A stretch of 43,754 nucleotides of DNA from an uncultured Hyphomicrobiales bacterium (GCA_903851305.1 CAINNX010000011.1:1-43754), one strand, 5' to 3'. Shown: positions 17,263-25,525, counted from the stretch's first letter. Numbers and translations are program-made. Notes: generated from the letters alone by a model not told the origin.

Positions 17263-19725
17263 TCAAGCCAAAGCGGCTTTGACCACGCTTGTGGCATCAT
17301 CGGGAAAGATACAGGTCACGCTTGTGCCTTCGCCAGGCGATGATTGAATGTGGACTTCACCACCATGCAACTCGACGAAAGAGCGCACGATAGACAGACC
17401 AAGTCCGACACCGCGATGGCGTGAGCCGACAGTGTGGGTGTGGAAGCGATCAAACACATGGTCGAGAACATCTGGTGGAATACCGCGACCTTGGTCTGAG
17501 ACTTTGAAGACAATCTGGCTCTGTCGGCGTAATGCAGCGAGCGTGACAGTTTGTCCAGGCTCAGAGAAGCCGATAGCATTTGAGAGCAGGTTGAATAGAA
17601 TCTGGCGGATGCGTTTGCCATCGGCGCGGAAGGCACCGACATCATCGAGCGCCACCACATTCAGGCTGATGCCCGATTCTGCCAAGCGATCTTGCAGGCC
17701 TTCGGTGGCGGCAGCAATCGTATCGCGAATATCGACGTCTTCGACCGACAATTCCATCGCATCTGTATCAATCGAGGCCAGATCGAGAATGTCATTGATA
17801 ATGGCAAGCAGGGCAGCCGAGCTCTTCAGCACATAACCAGTGTACTCGCGCTGTTTGGTATTGAGCGGCCCAACAGCCCCTTCACCCAGCAGCTGGATGA
17901 AGCCGATGATGTTGGTCAGCGGCGAGCGCAATTCGTAGGACACATGGTGCACGAAATCATTGCGCAGCTTTTCAGCTTCCAGAAGCGCCTGGTTGCGTTC
18001 CGTCAGCGCAAGTTCGACAGAGACGCTGGCGGTAACGTCAATGAAGGTCACAAGTGTCGCGCCATCGGGCAGTGGCGCGGTCATGCAATCAACAACACTG
18101 CCATCCTTGCGGATCATGCGGCGTTCAAAACCGGTACGTGTATCTTGCAGACCTGTCACGAGACTGCGCAGATCATCCCAATCGGCTTGGTTGTCATAAA
18201 TAGCAGCGCAGGCGCGGCGCACGAGATCGAAATGCGGTTTCTCAGCCAGCATGGCGGTGTCGCCATGCCATAGCATGATGAAAGCAGGATTGAACAATTT
18301 GAGGCGGCCATCCGTGCCAAACACGGCGACGCCTTCCTTGAGCGAGTCGAGCGTTTCACCCTGCACCCGCATCAAGGCGTTGTAGGAAGATTCAAGTGAG
18401 AAGCGCTCGGTGACATCATCGAAGAGATAGGTCACGCCGCCTTGCGGATTGGGATTGATGACCACGCGCAAGGTGCGCGCGCCCGGCAAGTACCAGACCT
18501 GCTCTTGCGTCTCGACAGATTGATAGGCCTCCATGAGAGAGGCTTTCCAGCTCCGGAAATCTGCTTGTTCGGGCAGTCGCCCTTCGGCGCGCAGGCGGTC
18601 GAGTATTTCTGTGTCGCTCGGCGCTGAATCGAGAAAGCCCGCATCCAGCGACCACAATTGCCCATAGGCCGTGTTGTGAAAGACCAGACGTCGCGAGGCA
18701 TCAAAAATCGCAACAGCCGTTGAAAGCTGGTCAAGCGTGCGTCGATGCGCATCCATTTGGCGGCCAAGATCAGCCCGCACTTCTTCGAGATCGGAGACGT
18801 CGCTCGCCAAACCACCAGAGCCAAATTCGGTGGGCGCATCGGTGACATCGAGCATGCGGCGTTGACCTGCCACAATGGCTGGCACACGACCGCGCCAGTT
18901 TTCAATGCGCATACGGGCTTGTGCCAGCGTGTCGCGCACGGGCTGGTCGAGCAATTCAATGCCTTTGGTGATGACCTCTTCGCGGCGCTCAGCTTCAACC
19001 GCGTGCACATAGGCGCGGTTCACCCAGGTCAGTTTGCCTTGCGTGTCGCGCAGCCATGCGGGGCCGGGCGCGGCGTCGAGCACGGTGCGTAATCCATGGC
19101 GCTCGGCAGCCAATTGGGCGAGGGTTTCCTTCAATTTCACCAATTCGAGCCGGTCGCCAGCGACATCACGTATGCGCATCAACGCGCGTCCCGCAACGGG
19201 GCGACCTTCAGCTTCAAGATGGCGGCCACTCAATGTCAGCAAAGCCAGGCGGAAAGCTTCGCCGCGCTGGCGCAAGCGCTCCACGGCGCGCTCTAATGTG
19301 GTGGCGCTTTGCGCGGTGAGCCATGAGCCAAAAGCCAGAGCGAGGCGTGGCGTTTCGAGGCCGGTGAGGGTTTCTGCATCCCCCTCAATTTGTGGCTCGT
19401 CATCAGGCGCGCCCCATAAGATGGAGATTTGTGCTTCCGCACCAGTGAAAGCATCGGCCCGGTCGAGCTTTTGGCGTAGACGCTCGATTTCCTTGCGCAA
19501 ATGGGTTTGGCGCGCGGCCTCGCGGCGCTTGCCCGCCATGTGAATGAGGGTTCCGGCGGTGATGGCAAGGCCTAGACCCATGATGGCGGTGAGGCCGATC
19601 CATTCCGGCTGGTCGGGCAGGCCGGCATTTGCCGCCTGCGCAGGCCAGGCGAAAAAAGCCGGAATCGGCACCAGCGCGCTGCCAGCGCGCAAGGCTCGAT
19701 GCCAGACACGATGCGGTCGTCCCAT
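17263..19725 (-). CDS. divL: DivL-like PAS pseudo-histidine kinase with tyrosine in the H-box
   Basis: The 820-residue protein has an N-terminal hydrophobic segment (GLTAIMGLGLAITAGTLIHMAG, residues about 43-64), a coiled region, several PAS-like domains between about 200 and 560, and a C-terminal kinase core. In the dimerisation helix the phospho-acceptor is Tyr597 in HHVSYELRSPLTNIIGF, where ordinary kinases have His. This is the hallmark of Caulobacter DivL, which binds DivK and controls CckA and thus CtrA. The ATPase part looks intact: N-box FNLLSNAIGF near 713, G1 SDQGRGIPPD near 745, and G2 GVGLGLSIV near 772. It opens the operon that runs to trxA. The kinase partners are not in the window. 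Confidence 0.88.
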   Translation of the reverse strand: MGRPHRVWHRALRAGSALVPIPAFFAWPAQAANAGLPDQPEWIGLTAIMGLGLAITAGTLIHMAGKRREAARQTHLRKEIERLRQKLDRADAFTGAEAQISILWGAPDDEPQIEGDAETLTGLETPRLALAFGSWLTAQSATTLERAVERLRQRGEAFRLALLTLSGRHLEAEGRPVAGRALMRIRDVAGDRLELVKLKETLAQLAAERHGLRTVLDAAPGPAWLRDTQGKLTWVNRAYVHAVEAERREEVITKGIELLDQPVRDTLAQARMRIENWRGRVPAIVAGQRRMLDVTDAPTEFGSGGLASDVSDLEEVRADLGRQMDAHRRTLDQLSTAVAIFDASRRLVFHNTAYGQLWSLDAGFLDSAPSDTEILDRLRAEGRLPEQADFRSWKASLMEAYQSVETQEQVWYLPGARTLRVVINPNPQGGVTYLFDDVTERFSLESSYNALMRVQGETLDSLKEGVAVFGTDGRLKLFNPAFIMLWHGDTAMLAEKPHFDLVRRACAAIYDNQADWDDLRSLVTGLQDTRTGFERRMIRKDGSVVDCMTAPLPDGATLVTFIDVTASVSVELALTERNQALLEAEKLRNDFVHHVSYELRSPLTNIIGFIQLLGEGAVGPLNTKQREYTGYVLKSSAALLAIINDILDLASIDTDAMELSVEDVDIRDTIAAATEGLQDRLAESGISLNVVALDDVGAFRADGKRIRQILFNLLSNAIGFSEPGQTVTLAALRRQSQIVFKVSDQGRGIPPDVLDHVFDRFHTHTVGSRHRGVGLGLSIVRSFVELHGGEVHIQSSPGEGTSVTCIFPDDATSVVKAALA

Positions 19726-19754
19726 CCTGCAGCCTGCCTCTCAGAAAAACTTAG

Positions 19755-19822
19755 GAATCGCGTGGGCTTCCCACGCGCTGTCTCGAGCGCGGCGTGACGC
19801 AAAACTTCGCCGATTCCGAATC
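19755..19822 (-). promoter_or_regulatory. divL leader: three GANTC sites and a perfect hairpin
   Basis: GANTC, the CcrM methylation site of Alphaproteobacteria, occurs at 19755-19759, 19812-19816 and 19818-19822. Next to the first is a perfect inverted repeat, CGCGTGGG at 19759-19766 and CCCACGCG at 19770-19777, with a three-base loop. All lie within 100 bases of the divL start codon. CcrM methylation with GcrA controls several cell-cycle genes, so a regulatory role is plausible but inferred. Confidence 0.4.
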
Positions 19823-19870
19823 AGGTCACTTTAGCCGCGCAACCTGTTGCGACAAAGTCTTTCACGCATG

Positions 19871-19902
19871 AAAAAAAGCCCCCGCCTTTTGGGCGGGGGC
19901 TT
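19871..19902 (-). terminator. Rho-independent terminator of ahcY
   Basis: A 10-bp GC-rich stem, AGCCCCCGCC with GGCGGGGGCT, and a five-base loop are followed on the minus strand by seven T residues. It lies 28 bases beyond the ahcY stop codon. Confidence 0.93.
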
Positions 19903-19929
19903 CTGACGTTGTGTCGATGCAGCGCGAGC

Positions 19930-21336
19930 TTAGTAGCGGTACTGCTCAGGCTTGAAGGGGCCCTGTGCAGGCAGGCCGAGGTATGTGGCCTGTTCACCGG
20001 TCAGCTTGGTCAGCTTCACGCCGATCTTTTCGAGATGCAGCATCGCGACCTTTTCATCGAGATGCTTGGGTAGCGTGTAGACCTTGCGCTCATACTGGCC
20101 CTGCTTCGTCCAAAGCTCGATCTGCGCGAGCGTCTGGTTGGTGAAGGAGGCTGACATGACGAAGGACGGATGGCCCGTCGCATTGCCGAGATTCACAAGG
20201 CGGCCTTCCGAGAGAAGGATAATGCGCTTGCCGTCAACGAATTCGATTTCGTCGACCTGCGGCTTGACGTTGTTCCACTTGTAATTGCGCAGGCCCGAAA
20301 CCTGGATCTCCGAATCGAAGTGTCCAATGTTGCAGACGATGGCGCGATCCTTCATGGCGCGCATGTGGTCGACGGTGATCACATCGACATTGCCCGTGGC
20401 GGTGACGAAAATATCGGCGCGCGGTGCGGCTTCTTCCATCGTCGTCACTTCATAGCCTTCCATCGCCGCCTGCAGAGCGCAGATCGGATCGATTTCGGAC
20501 ACGATCACGCGGCAACCTGCGTTGCGCAGGGATGCTGCCGAGCCTTTGCCCACATCGCCAAAACCCGCAACCATGGCCACTTTACCAGCCATCATCACGT
20601 CCGTGCCGCGGCGAATGCCGTCGACGAGTGATTCTTTGCAGCCGTAGAGATTGTCGAACTTCGACTTGGTGACCGAGTCATTCACATTGATGGCTGGCCA
20701 CAGCAGCGTGCCGTCTTTTTCCATATTGTAGAGGCGATGCACGCCCGTCGTTGTTTCTTCCGACACGCCCTTGATGGCCAGACCATTGCGCGTATACCAG
20801 CCGGGGTTGGCCTTCAGACGCTTCTTGATCGCGGCGAAGAGAACTTCTTCTTCTTCATTGCCGGGCTTGTCCAAGAATGCTGTGTCGCCTTTTTCAGCGC
20901 GCATGCCCAGATGAATGAGCATGGTGGCATCGCCACCATCATCGAGGATCATGTTGGGCGTGCCGCCATCGCTCCATTCAAAAATGCGATGCGTGTAGTC
21001 CCAATAATCTTCAAGGCTCTCGCCCTTGATCGCGAAGACCGGCGTGCCAGCTGCGGCAATCGCGGCGGCGGCATGATCTTGCGTCGAGTAAATGTTGCAC
21101 GAGGCCCAGCGCACATCGGCGCCCAAGGCTTTGAGCGTTTCAATCAGCACGCCCGTCTGAATGGTCATGTGCAGAGAGCCGGCGACGCGCGCGCCTTTCA
21201 GCGGCTGCGCTGCGCCATATTCGGCGCGGGTCGCCATCAGGCCGGGCATTTCCGTCTCGGCGATATTCAGTTCCTTGCGGCCCCAATCGGCCAGCTTGAT
21301 GTCGGCGACGACGTAATCGTTGAAATGAGCGCTCAT
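19930..21336 (-). CDS. ahcY: Adenosylhomocysteinase (S-adenosylhomocysteine hydrolase)
   Basis: The enzyme cleaves S-adenosylhomocysteine to homocysteine and adenosine, removing the product inhibitor of methyltransferases in the methionine/SAM cycle. The 468-residue product has the NAD-dependent family layout: substrate region [15 protein letters not shown] and [14 protein letters not shown], catalytic [14 protein letters not shown] (Lys), the NAD-binding loop [16 protein letters not shown] near 259, and the C-terminal tail ending KPEQYRY with conserved Lys and Tyr. The insertion near residues 150-190 ([18 protein letters not shown]) is typical of the bacterial long form. The ATG at 21336 has AAGGG upstream. 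It is a single-gene unit with its own promoter, a candidate operator and a terminator. Confidence 0.97.
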   Translation of the reverse strand: MSAHFNDYVVADIKLADWGRKELNIAETEMPGLMATRAEYGAAQPLKGARVAGSLHMTIQTGVLIETLKALGADVRWASCNIYSTQDHAAAAIAAAGTPVFAIKGESLEDYWDYTHRIFEWSDGGTPNMILDDGGDATMLIHLGMRAEKGDTAFLDKPGNEEEEVLFAAIKKRLKANPGWYTRNGLAIKGVSEETTTGVHRLYNMEKDGTLLWPAINVNDSVTKSKFDNLYGCKESLVDGIRRGTDVMMAGKVAMVAGFGDVGKGSAASLRNAGCRVIVSEIDPICALQAAMEGYEVTTMEEAAPRADIFVTATGNVDVITVDHMRAMKDRAIVCNIGHFDSEIQVSGLRNYKWNNVKPQVDEIEFVDGKRIILLSEGRLVNLGNATGHPSFVMSASFTNQTLAQIELWTKQGQYERKVYTLPKHLDEKVAMLHLEKIGVKLTKLTGEQATYLGLPAQGPFKPEQYRY

Positions 21337-21365
21337 GCGAATGGCCCTTGTTCGAGATGGGACGC

Positions 21366-21394
21366 TCTATAGCAGGGCAGGCCCAACCCGGCAA
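21366..21394 (-). promoter_or_regulatory. ahcY promoter (-35 and -10)
   Basis: On the minus strand TTGCCG (21394-21389) and TATAGA (21371-21366) are separated by 17 bases. The predicted transcript would start near 21359, leaving a leader of about 22 bases. It reads into ahcY. Confidence 0.55.
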
Positions 21395-21399
21395 CGACC

Positions 21400-21419
21400 A
21401 TATAAAGAAATCTTTATAT
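21400..21419 (-). promoter_or_regulatory. 20-bp inverted-repeat operator upstream of ahcY (SahR-like candidate)
   Basis: ATATAAAGA (21400-21408) and TCTTTATAT (21411-21419) form a perfect 9-bp inverted repeat with a 2-bp spacer, five bases upstream of the -35 box. ArsR-family SahR regulators control SAM-cycle genes including ahcY in several proteobacterial groups, and ArsR-type operators are AT-rich inverted repeats like this. The identity of the regulator is inferred. Confidence 0.55.
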
Positions 21420-21420
21420 C

Positions 21421-21515
21421 GTGATCCGTAGGGGCAGTAAGCTGGTAATTCTCTCTAACTTATTGTTTTTAATATATTTTTTATTATTCGCGTCCCCGCA
21501 TCATAATTTGGGGAC
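21421..21515. other. AT-rich island between prmB and ahcY
   Basis: This spacer is far richer in A and T than its surroundings; bases 21459-21487 are almost pure A/T. It holds a GTCCCC/GGGGAC hairpin with a 12-base loop (21492-21515), which is not followed by a T-run on either strand. Two related segments, CCAGTAAGTCCCC and CCAGCTTACTGCCCC, flank the A/T stretch on the minus strand. No gene is seen. Confidence 0.5.
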
Positions 21516-22451
21516 TTACTGGCTACCTAAATCATCAGCCGAGAGCCAGAACACTTCGCCTGAGCTTTCGGCTGTATCGAGCCACAAGAATGGCAGATGC
21601 GGGAATTCGGCTTCGAGAATTTCGCGGTCTTCGCCAATCTCGCAGATCAGGCCACCGCCCGCATTGAGATGCTTGCCGGCGTCTTTGAGAATGCGGCGCG
21701 TGATGTCGAGCCCGTCTTCACCAGAGCCCAGTGCCATTTGCGGTTCATGCGCATATTCAGGCGGAAGTGTCGCCATGACTTGCGCACTGACATAGGGCGG
21801 GTTGGTGATGATAAGGTCATACGTGTGGCCCGTGAGCGGACCAAACAGATCCCCTTCAATCAGACCAATGCGATCTTCCAGACCGCTCGCGGCCAGATTG
21901 ATGCGCGCCACATCAAGCGCATCGGGCGACAGATCGACCGCCTCGATCATGGCATGGGGGAAATGTTGTGCCATGAGAATGGCCAGGCAGCCAGATCCCG
22001 TGCACAGATCGAGCGCGGATGTGATGCTCTCGGCTTCGATCAGCTGGTGACCATCGATGCCCGAGAGCAAATCGCTGCGCAGCAATTCGCCAATAAATGA
22101 GCGCGGCACAATCACACGTTCATCGACATAAAAAGGCACGCCGCCGACATAGGCTTTGTTGAGCAAGTAAGAGGCGGGCTTGCGCGTGGTGACACGGGCC
22201 ACAATCAGCTCAGCCAAACGCTTGCGCTCATGGGGCATGAGCCGCGCATCGAGGAAGGGTTCGAGCCGATCAATGGGCAGCGCCAAGCCCTCCAGCACAA
22301 TGAAAGCCGCCTCATCCAGCGCATCGGTTGTGCCGTGGCCAAAGACCAGATCATGCGCCCTGAACGCGCTGACGCCGTAGCGCAGGAAATCACGCAAGGT
22401 CACCAATTCATTGGCGATGCTGGCAGCGTCGGGAAGTTGATCCGGCTTCAT
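21516..22451 (-). CDS. prmB: Release/ribosomal protein L3 glutamine methyltransferase (PrmB type)
   Basis: The 311-residue protein is a SAM-dependent N5-glutamine methyltransferase of the HemK family. The Rossmann motif ALDLCTGSGCLAILMAQ lies near residue 145, and the catalytic NPPY sits in DLIITNPPYVSAQ near 215-225. The N-terminal helical domain (residues 1-115, with FGHGTTDALDEAAFIVLEGL) and the VPRSFIGELL segment are typical of PrmB, which methylates ribosomal protein L3, rather than PrmC, which methylates release factors. That choice rests on resemblance only. The ATG at 22451 has GGAG about ten bases upstream. It is convergent with nothing and is followed by the AT-rich island and ahcY on the same strand. 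Confidence 0.9.
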   Translation of the reverse strand: MKPDQLPDAASIANELVTLRDFLRYGVSAFRAHDLVFGHGTTDALDEAAFIVLEGLALPIDRLEPFLDARLMPHERKRLAELIVARVTTRKPASYLLNKAYVGGVPFYVDERVIVPRSFIGELLRSDLLSGIDGHQLIEAESITSALDLCTGSGCLAILMAQHFPHAMIEAVDLSPDALDVARINLAASGLEDRIGLIEGDLFGPLTGHTYDLIITNPPYVSAQVMATLPPEYAHEPQMALGSGEDGLDITRRILKDAGKHLNAGGGLICEIGEDREILEAEFPHLPFLWLDTAESSGEVFWLSADDLGSQ

Positions 22452-22609
22452 CAGGAGGTGGCTCCGCTCACAATTGCGTTCAAGGGTTTAGCCGCTGGCA
22501 TCGCCAGTGTCGAGGCAAGTGCGCCTCGGGGCTGGCTTCAGCGGGGTGATCCTGCCATTGTGCGCCTCGATTCTTTTGATTTTTTCATTTTCATTTTTCT
22601 GGACGCCGC

Positions 22610-23722
22610 ATGAGTGACGCCAAAAAATTCAAGCCCAATGCCGAGGAACTCACAGCTGCCGTTCGGGTGGCGGACCGGGAACAGGCCGAGGGCAGGTTCG
22701 ACAATGCGGTGGGCATTTACAAAGCCGTTTTGATGCAAATTCCGGCCTATGTTGAAGGTCAGGCGAAACTGGCCCGCGCGCTGTTCTCGCTCAGGCGCTG
22801 GAGTGAGGCCTGGGAGGCTTTCGACATCCGCTTCAAATTGATGGATACGCCGCCACAAGTCTCGGCTCGTGCAGCAGATGGATCGCCGCAGCCTATTCCG
22901 CGCGTCTCAAAGCCACCCGTTCCCCAGCGCCTGCTCGTCATGGCAGAACAGGGCATGGGCGATACGATTCAGTTTGCACGTTTCCTGCCGCGTCTTGTCG
23001 ACATGGGGGTGGATCTGCAGGTGGTCGTTCCGCAAAAATTGTTTGGTCTTTTGCGCACCCTTCATCCCGCACCGCCCCTATTGGCAGGTGAAGTGCCCAG
23101 CGCAGTCACCAATGTCGAGCGGTGGACGACCATGATGGATTTGCCGCGCCTGCTTGATCTCAAGGAAGAAGATTATCTGGCGCGTGACCCTTATCTTCGC
23201 GCCGATCCTGTGCGCATTGCGCGCTGGCGTGCATGGCTGGGTGAGTATGAAGGCCCGCTGATTGCTTTTGCTTGGCGCGGCAACCCCGAGCACAAGCTTG
23301 ATGCCAAGCGCTCGGCACGTCTGGAAGATTTTGCACCACTGGCTGCCATTGCAGATGTGAAGCTGATTTGCTTGCAACAAAATGCAACAGACGAAGAGAT
23401 TGCAGCCTGTGGTTTTGGCGACAAGATTTTGCGGCCCGGTCCTGATTTTGATTCAGGTCTTGATGCTTTTCTGGATTCGGCGGCATTGTTGATGTGTGTT
23501 GATCGGTTGGTCTGTGTCGATACATCGCTCATTCATTTAGCCGGCGCGCTGCATTGCCCCACGGACATGCCGATCACGAATGAGTGGCCCGATTGGCGTT
23601 GGCTTGATGATGCCACGCAGAATGTTTGGTATCCGACATTGAAAATCTGGATGCGGCAGAAGGATGATGCTGATTATGGCGCCGTGCTGGCACGCATTGC
23701 GGCTGATTTTTCGAAAGATTGA
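22610..23722 (+). CDS. TPR protein with glycosyltransferase-9-like C-terminus
   Basis: The 370-residue product starts with helical repeats resembling tetratricopeptides (ADREQAEGRFDNAVGIYKAVL and AKLARALFSLRRWSEAWEAF, residues about 20-75). It continues with a Rossmann-like region: LLVMAEQGMGDTIQFARFLPRLVDMG near 110-135, IAFAWRGNPEHKLDAKRS near 225, and LMCVDRLVCVDTSLIHLAGAL near 310. EQGMGDTIQFAR and DTSLIHLAGAL are the features seen in TPR proteins fused to a glycosyltransferase family 9 (heptosyltransferase-like) domain. Substrate and partners are unknown. The ATG at 22610 has only a weak upstream ribosome binding site. It diverges from prmB and stands alone. Confidence 0.7.
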   Translation: MSDAKKFKPNAEELTAAVRVADREQAEGRFDNAVGIYKAVLMQIPAYVEGQAKLARALFSLRRWSEAWEAFDIRFKLMDTPPQVSARAADGSPQPIPRVSKPPVPQRLLVMAEQGMGDTIQFARFLPRLVDMGVDLQVVVPQKLFGLLRTLHPAPPLLAGEVPSAVTNVERWTTMMDLPRLLDLKEEDYLARDPYLRADPVRIARWRAWLGEYEGPLIAFAWRGNPEHKLDAKRSARLEDFAPLAAIADVKLICLQQNATDEEIAACGFGDKILRPGPDFDSGLDAFLDSAALLMCVDRLVCVDTSLIHLAGALHCPTDMPITNEWPDWRWLDDATQNVWYPTLKIWMRQKDDADYGAVLARIAADFSKD

Positions 23723-23791
23723 AGAGCGCTCCCTTATGGACAGCTGGCTCGGCTTGCCCTAGTTTCCGCCTTATAAAACAGGAGGAAACCT

Positions 23792-24811
23792 ATGCATTTC
23801 TCGGGCTCTTCGCTCACGCGTTTGCTTTTGGCTACGACACTTCTGGGGGCTGCCTCTGCGCGGGCGCAGGAAGTCAATCTGGCCAAGAAGACGGTCACCA
23901 TTTACATCGGCAATACGGCTGGTGGCAGTTACGATCTCTACGGCCGTGCGGTGGCGCGTTATCTGGGCAAATATCTGCCGGGTCAGCCGACCGTGATTGC
24001 GACCAATATGCCGGGTGCTGGCACGTTGGTGGCCGCCAATTATATTTACAAAGTTGCGCCGAAGGACGGCACGGCAATCGGCATTGTCACCGAGACACTG
24101 GCGGTCGAACAGATCACCGGCAATTCGGCCGTGCAGTTTGATGCTGCCAATTTCAATTGGGTTGGACGCATCGCATCTTCCAACAACATTCACTTCCAAT
24201 GGCACACGGCCAAGGCCCAGTCGCTTGATGATGTGAAGAAGATTGAAACACCGGTGGCCGCCGCAGGTGCGGGCAATATTTCTGAAGTCGTGCCCAAACT
24301 GCTCAATGCCACTATTGGCACCAAGTTTAAGATCATCTCGGGCTTCCCGGCGTCAGCCGAAGGCATGCTCGCGATGGAGCGCGGTGAAGTCGACGGCACA
24401 GCCGGTTCATGGGCGGCTATCCGCACCGGCAAGAAGCAATGGCTCGAAGACAAGAAGATCAAGATCATCTTGCAAGACGTGCCTGAGCGCGCCGCCGATC
24501 TGCCGGATGTGCCCGCGCTCGGTGAGCTTGGCAATACAGAAGCCGACAAGCAATTGCTGCGTCTTTACGCATCAGGTGGCGCCATTGGTCGCGCGTTCAT
24601 CGCGCCTCCGGGCACACCCGCGCCTGTCATGAAAGCCCTGCAGAGCGGCTTCTTTGACATGACAAAAGATGGCGAGATGATTGCCGAAATGCAGAAAGCC
24701 AATCTTGATCTCGAATATGCAGCTCCGGAAAAACTGGCCGAGGAAGTCCGTAAGACTCTTGCGACACCCAAGGCCGTTGCCGATCGCGCCAAGGAATTAC
24801 TGGCGCGCTAA
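23792..24811 (+). CDS. TctC-family periplasmic solute-binding protein
   Basis: The 339-residue product has a signal peptide (MHFSGSSLTRLLLATTLLGAASARAQ) and the Bug/TctC fold: VTIYIGNTAGGSYDLYGRAVARYLGKYLPGQP, NMPGAGTLVAANY, and IAPPGTPAPVMKALQSGFFDM. Such proteins capture carboxylates in the periplasm and deliver them to a TctA-TctB membrane transporter. The ATG at 23792 has a very strong ribosome binding site, AGGAGGAAAC. No transporter gene is adjacent, but a fused TctA-TctB is encoded 7 kb away at 31650-33713 on the other strand, so the two may work together; this is inference. The ligand cannot be predicted. The gene ends against a repeat pair that holds its terminator. Confidence 0.88.
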   Translation: MHFSGSSLTRLLLATTLLGAASARAQEVNLAKKTVTIYIGNTAGGSYDLYGRAVARYLGKYLPGQPTVIATNMPGAGTLVAANYIYKVAPKDGTAIGIVTETLAVEQITGNSAVQFDAANFNWVGRIASSNNIHFQWHTAKAQSLDDVKKIETPVAAAGAGNISEVVPKLLNATIGTKFKIISGFPASAEGMLAMERGEVDGTAGSWAAIRTGKKQWLEDKKIKIILQDVPERAADLPDVPALGELGNTEADKQLLRLYASGGAIGRAFIAPPGTPAPVMKALQSGFFDMTKDGEMIAEMQKANLDLEYAAPEKLAEEVRKTLATPKAVADRAKELLAR

Positions 24812-24812
24812 G

Positions 24813-24903
24813 GCGCGGCGAAGCGAAGCAATCCAGAGGCGGGCTTTCGAGCCCGCCTTTTTCTTGTCTGGATTGCTTCGTCGCTGCGCTCCTCGCAATG
24901 ACG
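24813..24903. repeat. Dispersed CATTGCGAG repeat, facing pair around a terminator
   Basis: A partial forward copy (24813-24838, CGCGGCGAAGCGAAGCAATC and onward) and an inverted copy (24866-24903, ending CCTCGCAATGACG) flank the terminator at 24837-24863. The pair fills the whole spacer between the convergent tctC-like and hydrolase genes. Confidence 0.85.
24837..24863 (+). terminator. Terminator of the tctC-like gene
   Basis: A 9-bp stem, AGGCGGGCT with AGCCCGCCT, encloses a TTCG tetraloop and is followed by TTTT. It sits in the centre of the repeat pair and can serve the plus-strand gene that ends at 24811. Confidence 0.9.
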
Positions 24904-24904
24904 A

Positions 24905-25525
24905 TTACAAAGATTGCGCCCATTTGCGCGTCTGCTCGCCGAGCCGTGCAAGGTGGTCGCGCATGGTGAAACCCGAAATGCTTTTGCGCGGGCGCAGATC
25001 ATGATCACCGTCTTCCATCCAGATGATTTTGATTGCTGGGGCGAGGCGATAGCCCGCCACCTCTTCGCGCGTTCCAAAGGCATCGCGTGTCCCTTGGATG
25101 ATGAGCGTGGGCGTCGTCAGATGTTCCAGATGCGCGGTTCGCGTCTGCTGTGGCTTGCCCATGGGATGGAACGGATAGCCCAGACATAGAAGTCCGGCGG
25201 GACCGACCTCATCGGCAAGCATGGAGGCAATGCGCCCGCCCATGGATTTGCCGCCGATGATGAGCGTGTTGGTTGCACCCAGCGCCGCGATGGCAGCGCG
25301 ATATTCGGGGATCAGCGTCTCGGCTTTGGGCGGGGGACGGCGGGTGCCTTTGCGGCGGGCCGCCATATAGGAAAATTCGAACCGGGCGACCCGCAGCCTC
25401 TCGGCGGCCAAGACGCTCGTCATGGCCTCCATGGCGGGGCTATCCATCGCCCCGCCTGCGCCATGGGCCAGTAGCAGGGTAAGGGGGGCGTCTTCGGGGC
25501 CGTTAAAAAGAAAGGTCGGGATCAT
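24905..25525 (-). CDS. Alpha/beta hydrolase of the KANL3/Tex30 type
   Basis: The 206-residue protein has an alpha/beta-hydrolase fold: LLLAHGAGGAMDSP (oxyanion region, residues 17-30), nucleophile elbow GGKSMGGRIAS (Ser near residue 94), acid in IQGTRDAFG, and His in MEDGDHDLRPRKS. This set matches bacterial proteins of the KANL3/Tex30 hydrolase family, whose substrates are mostly unknown. The start ATG is only 16 bases beyond the terminator hairpin of the tRNA-Leu gene on the same strand, so there is little room for a promoter of its own; AGGGT serves as ribosome binding site. Transcription by readthrough from the tRNA promoter is possible. The gene ends against the repeat pair. Confidence 0.8.
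   Translation of the reverse strand: MIPTFLFNGPEDAPLTLLLAHGAGGAMDSPAMEAMTSVLAAERLRVARFEFSYMAARRKGTRRPPPKAETLIPEYRAAIAALGATNTLIIGGKSMGGRIASMLADEVGPAGLLCLGYPFHPMGKPQQTRTAHLEHLTTPTLIIQGTRDAFGTREEVAGYRLAPAIKIIWMEDGDHDLRPRKSISGFTMRDHLARLGEQTRKWAQSL

Noticed and set aside
21337-21420. SAH or SAM riboswitch before ahcY
   Set aside because: The predicted leader is only about 22 bases and no conserved riboswitch core is visible. A protein operator fits better.
22458-22613. Small gene from GTG 22458 ending on the start of the TPR gene
   Set aside because: The AGGAG touches the GTG with no spacing, and the sequence has no recognisable pattern. The overlap with the TPR start is probably chance.
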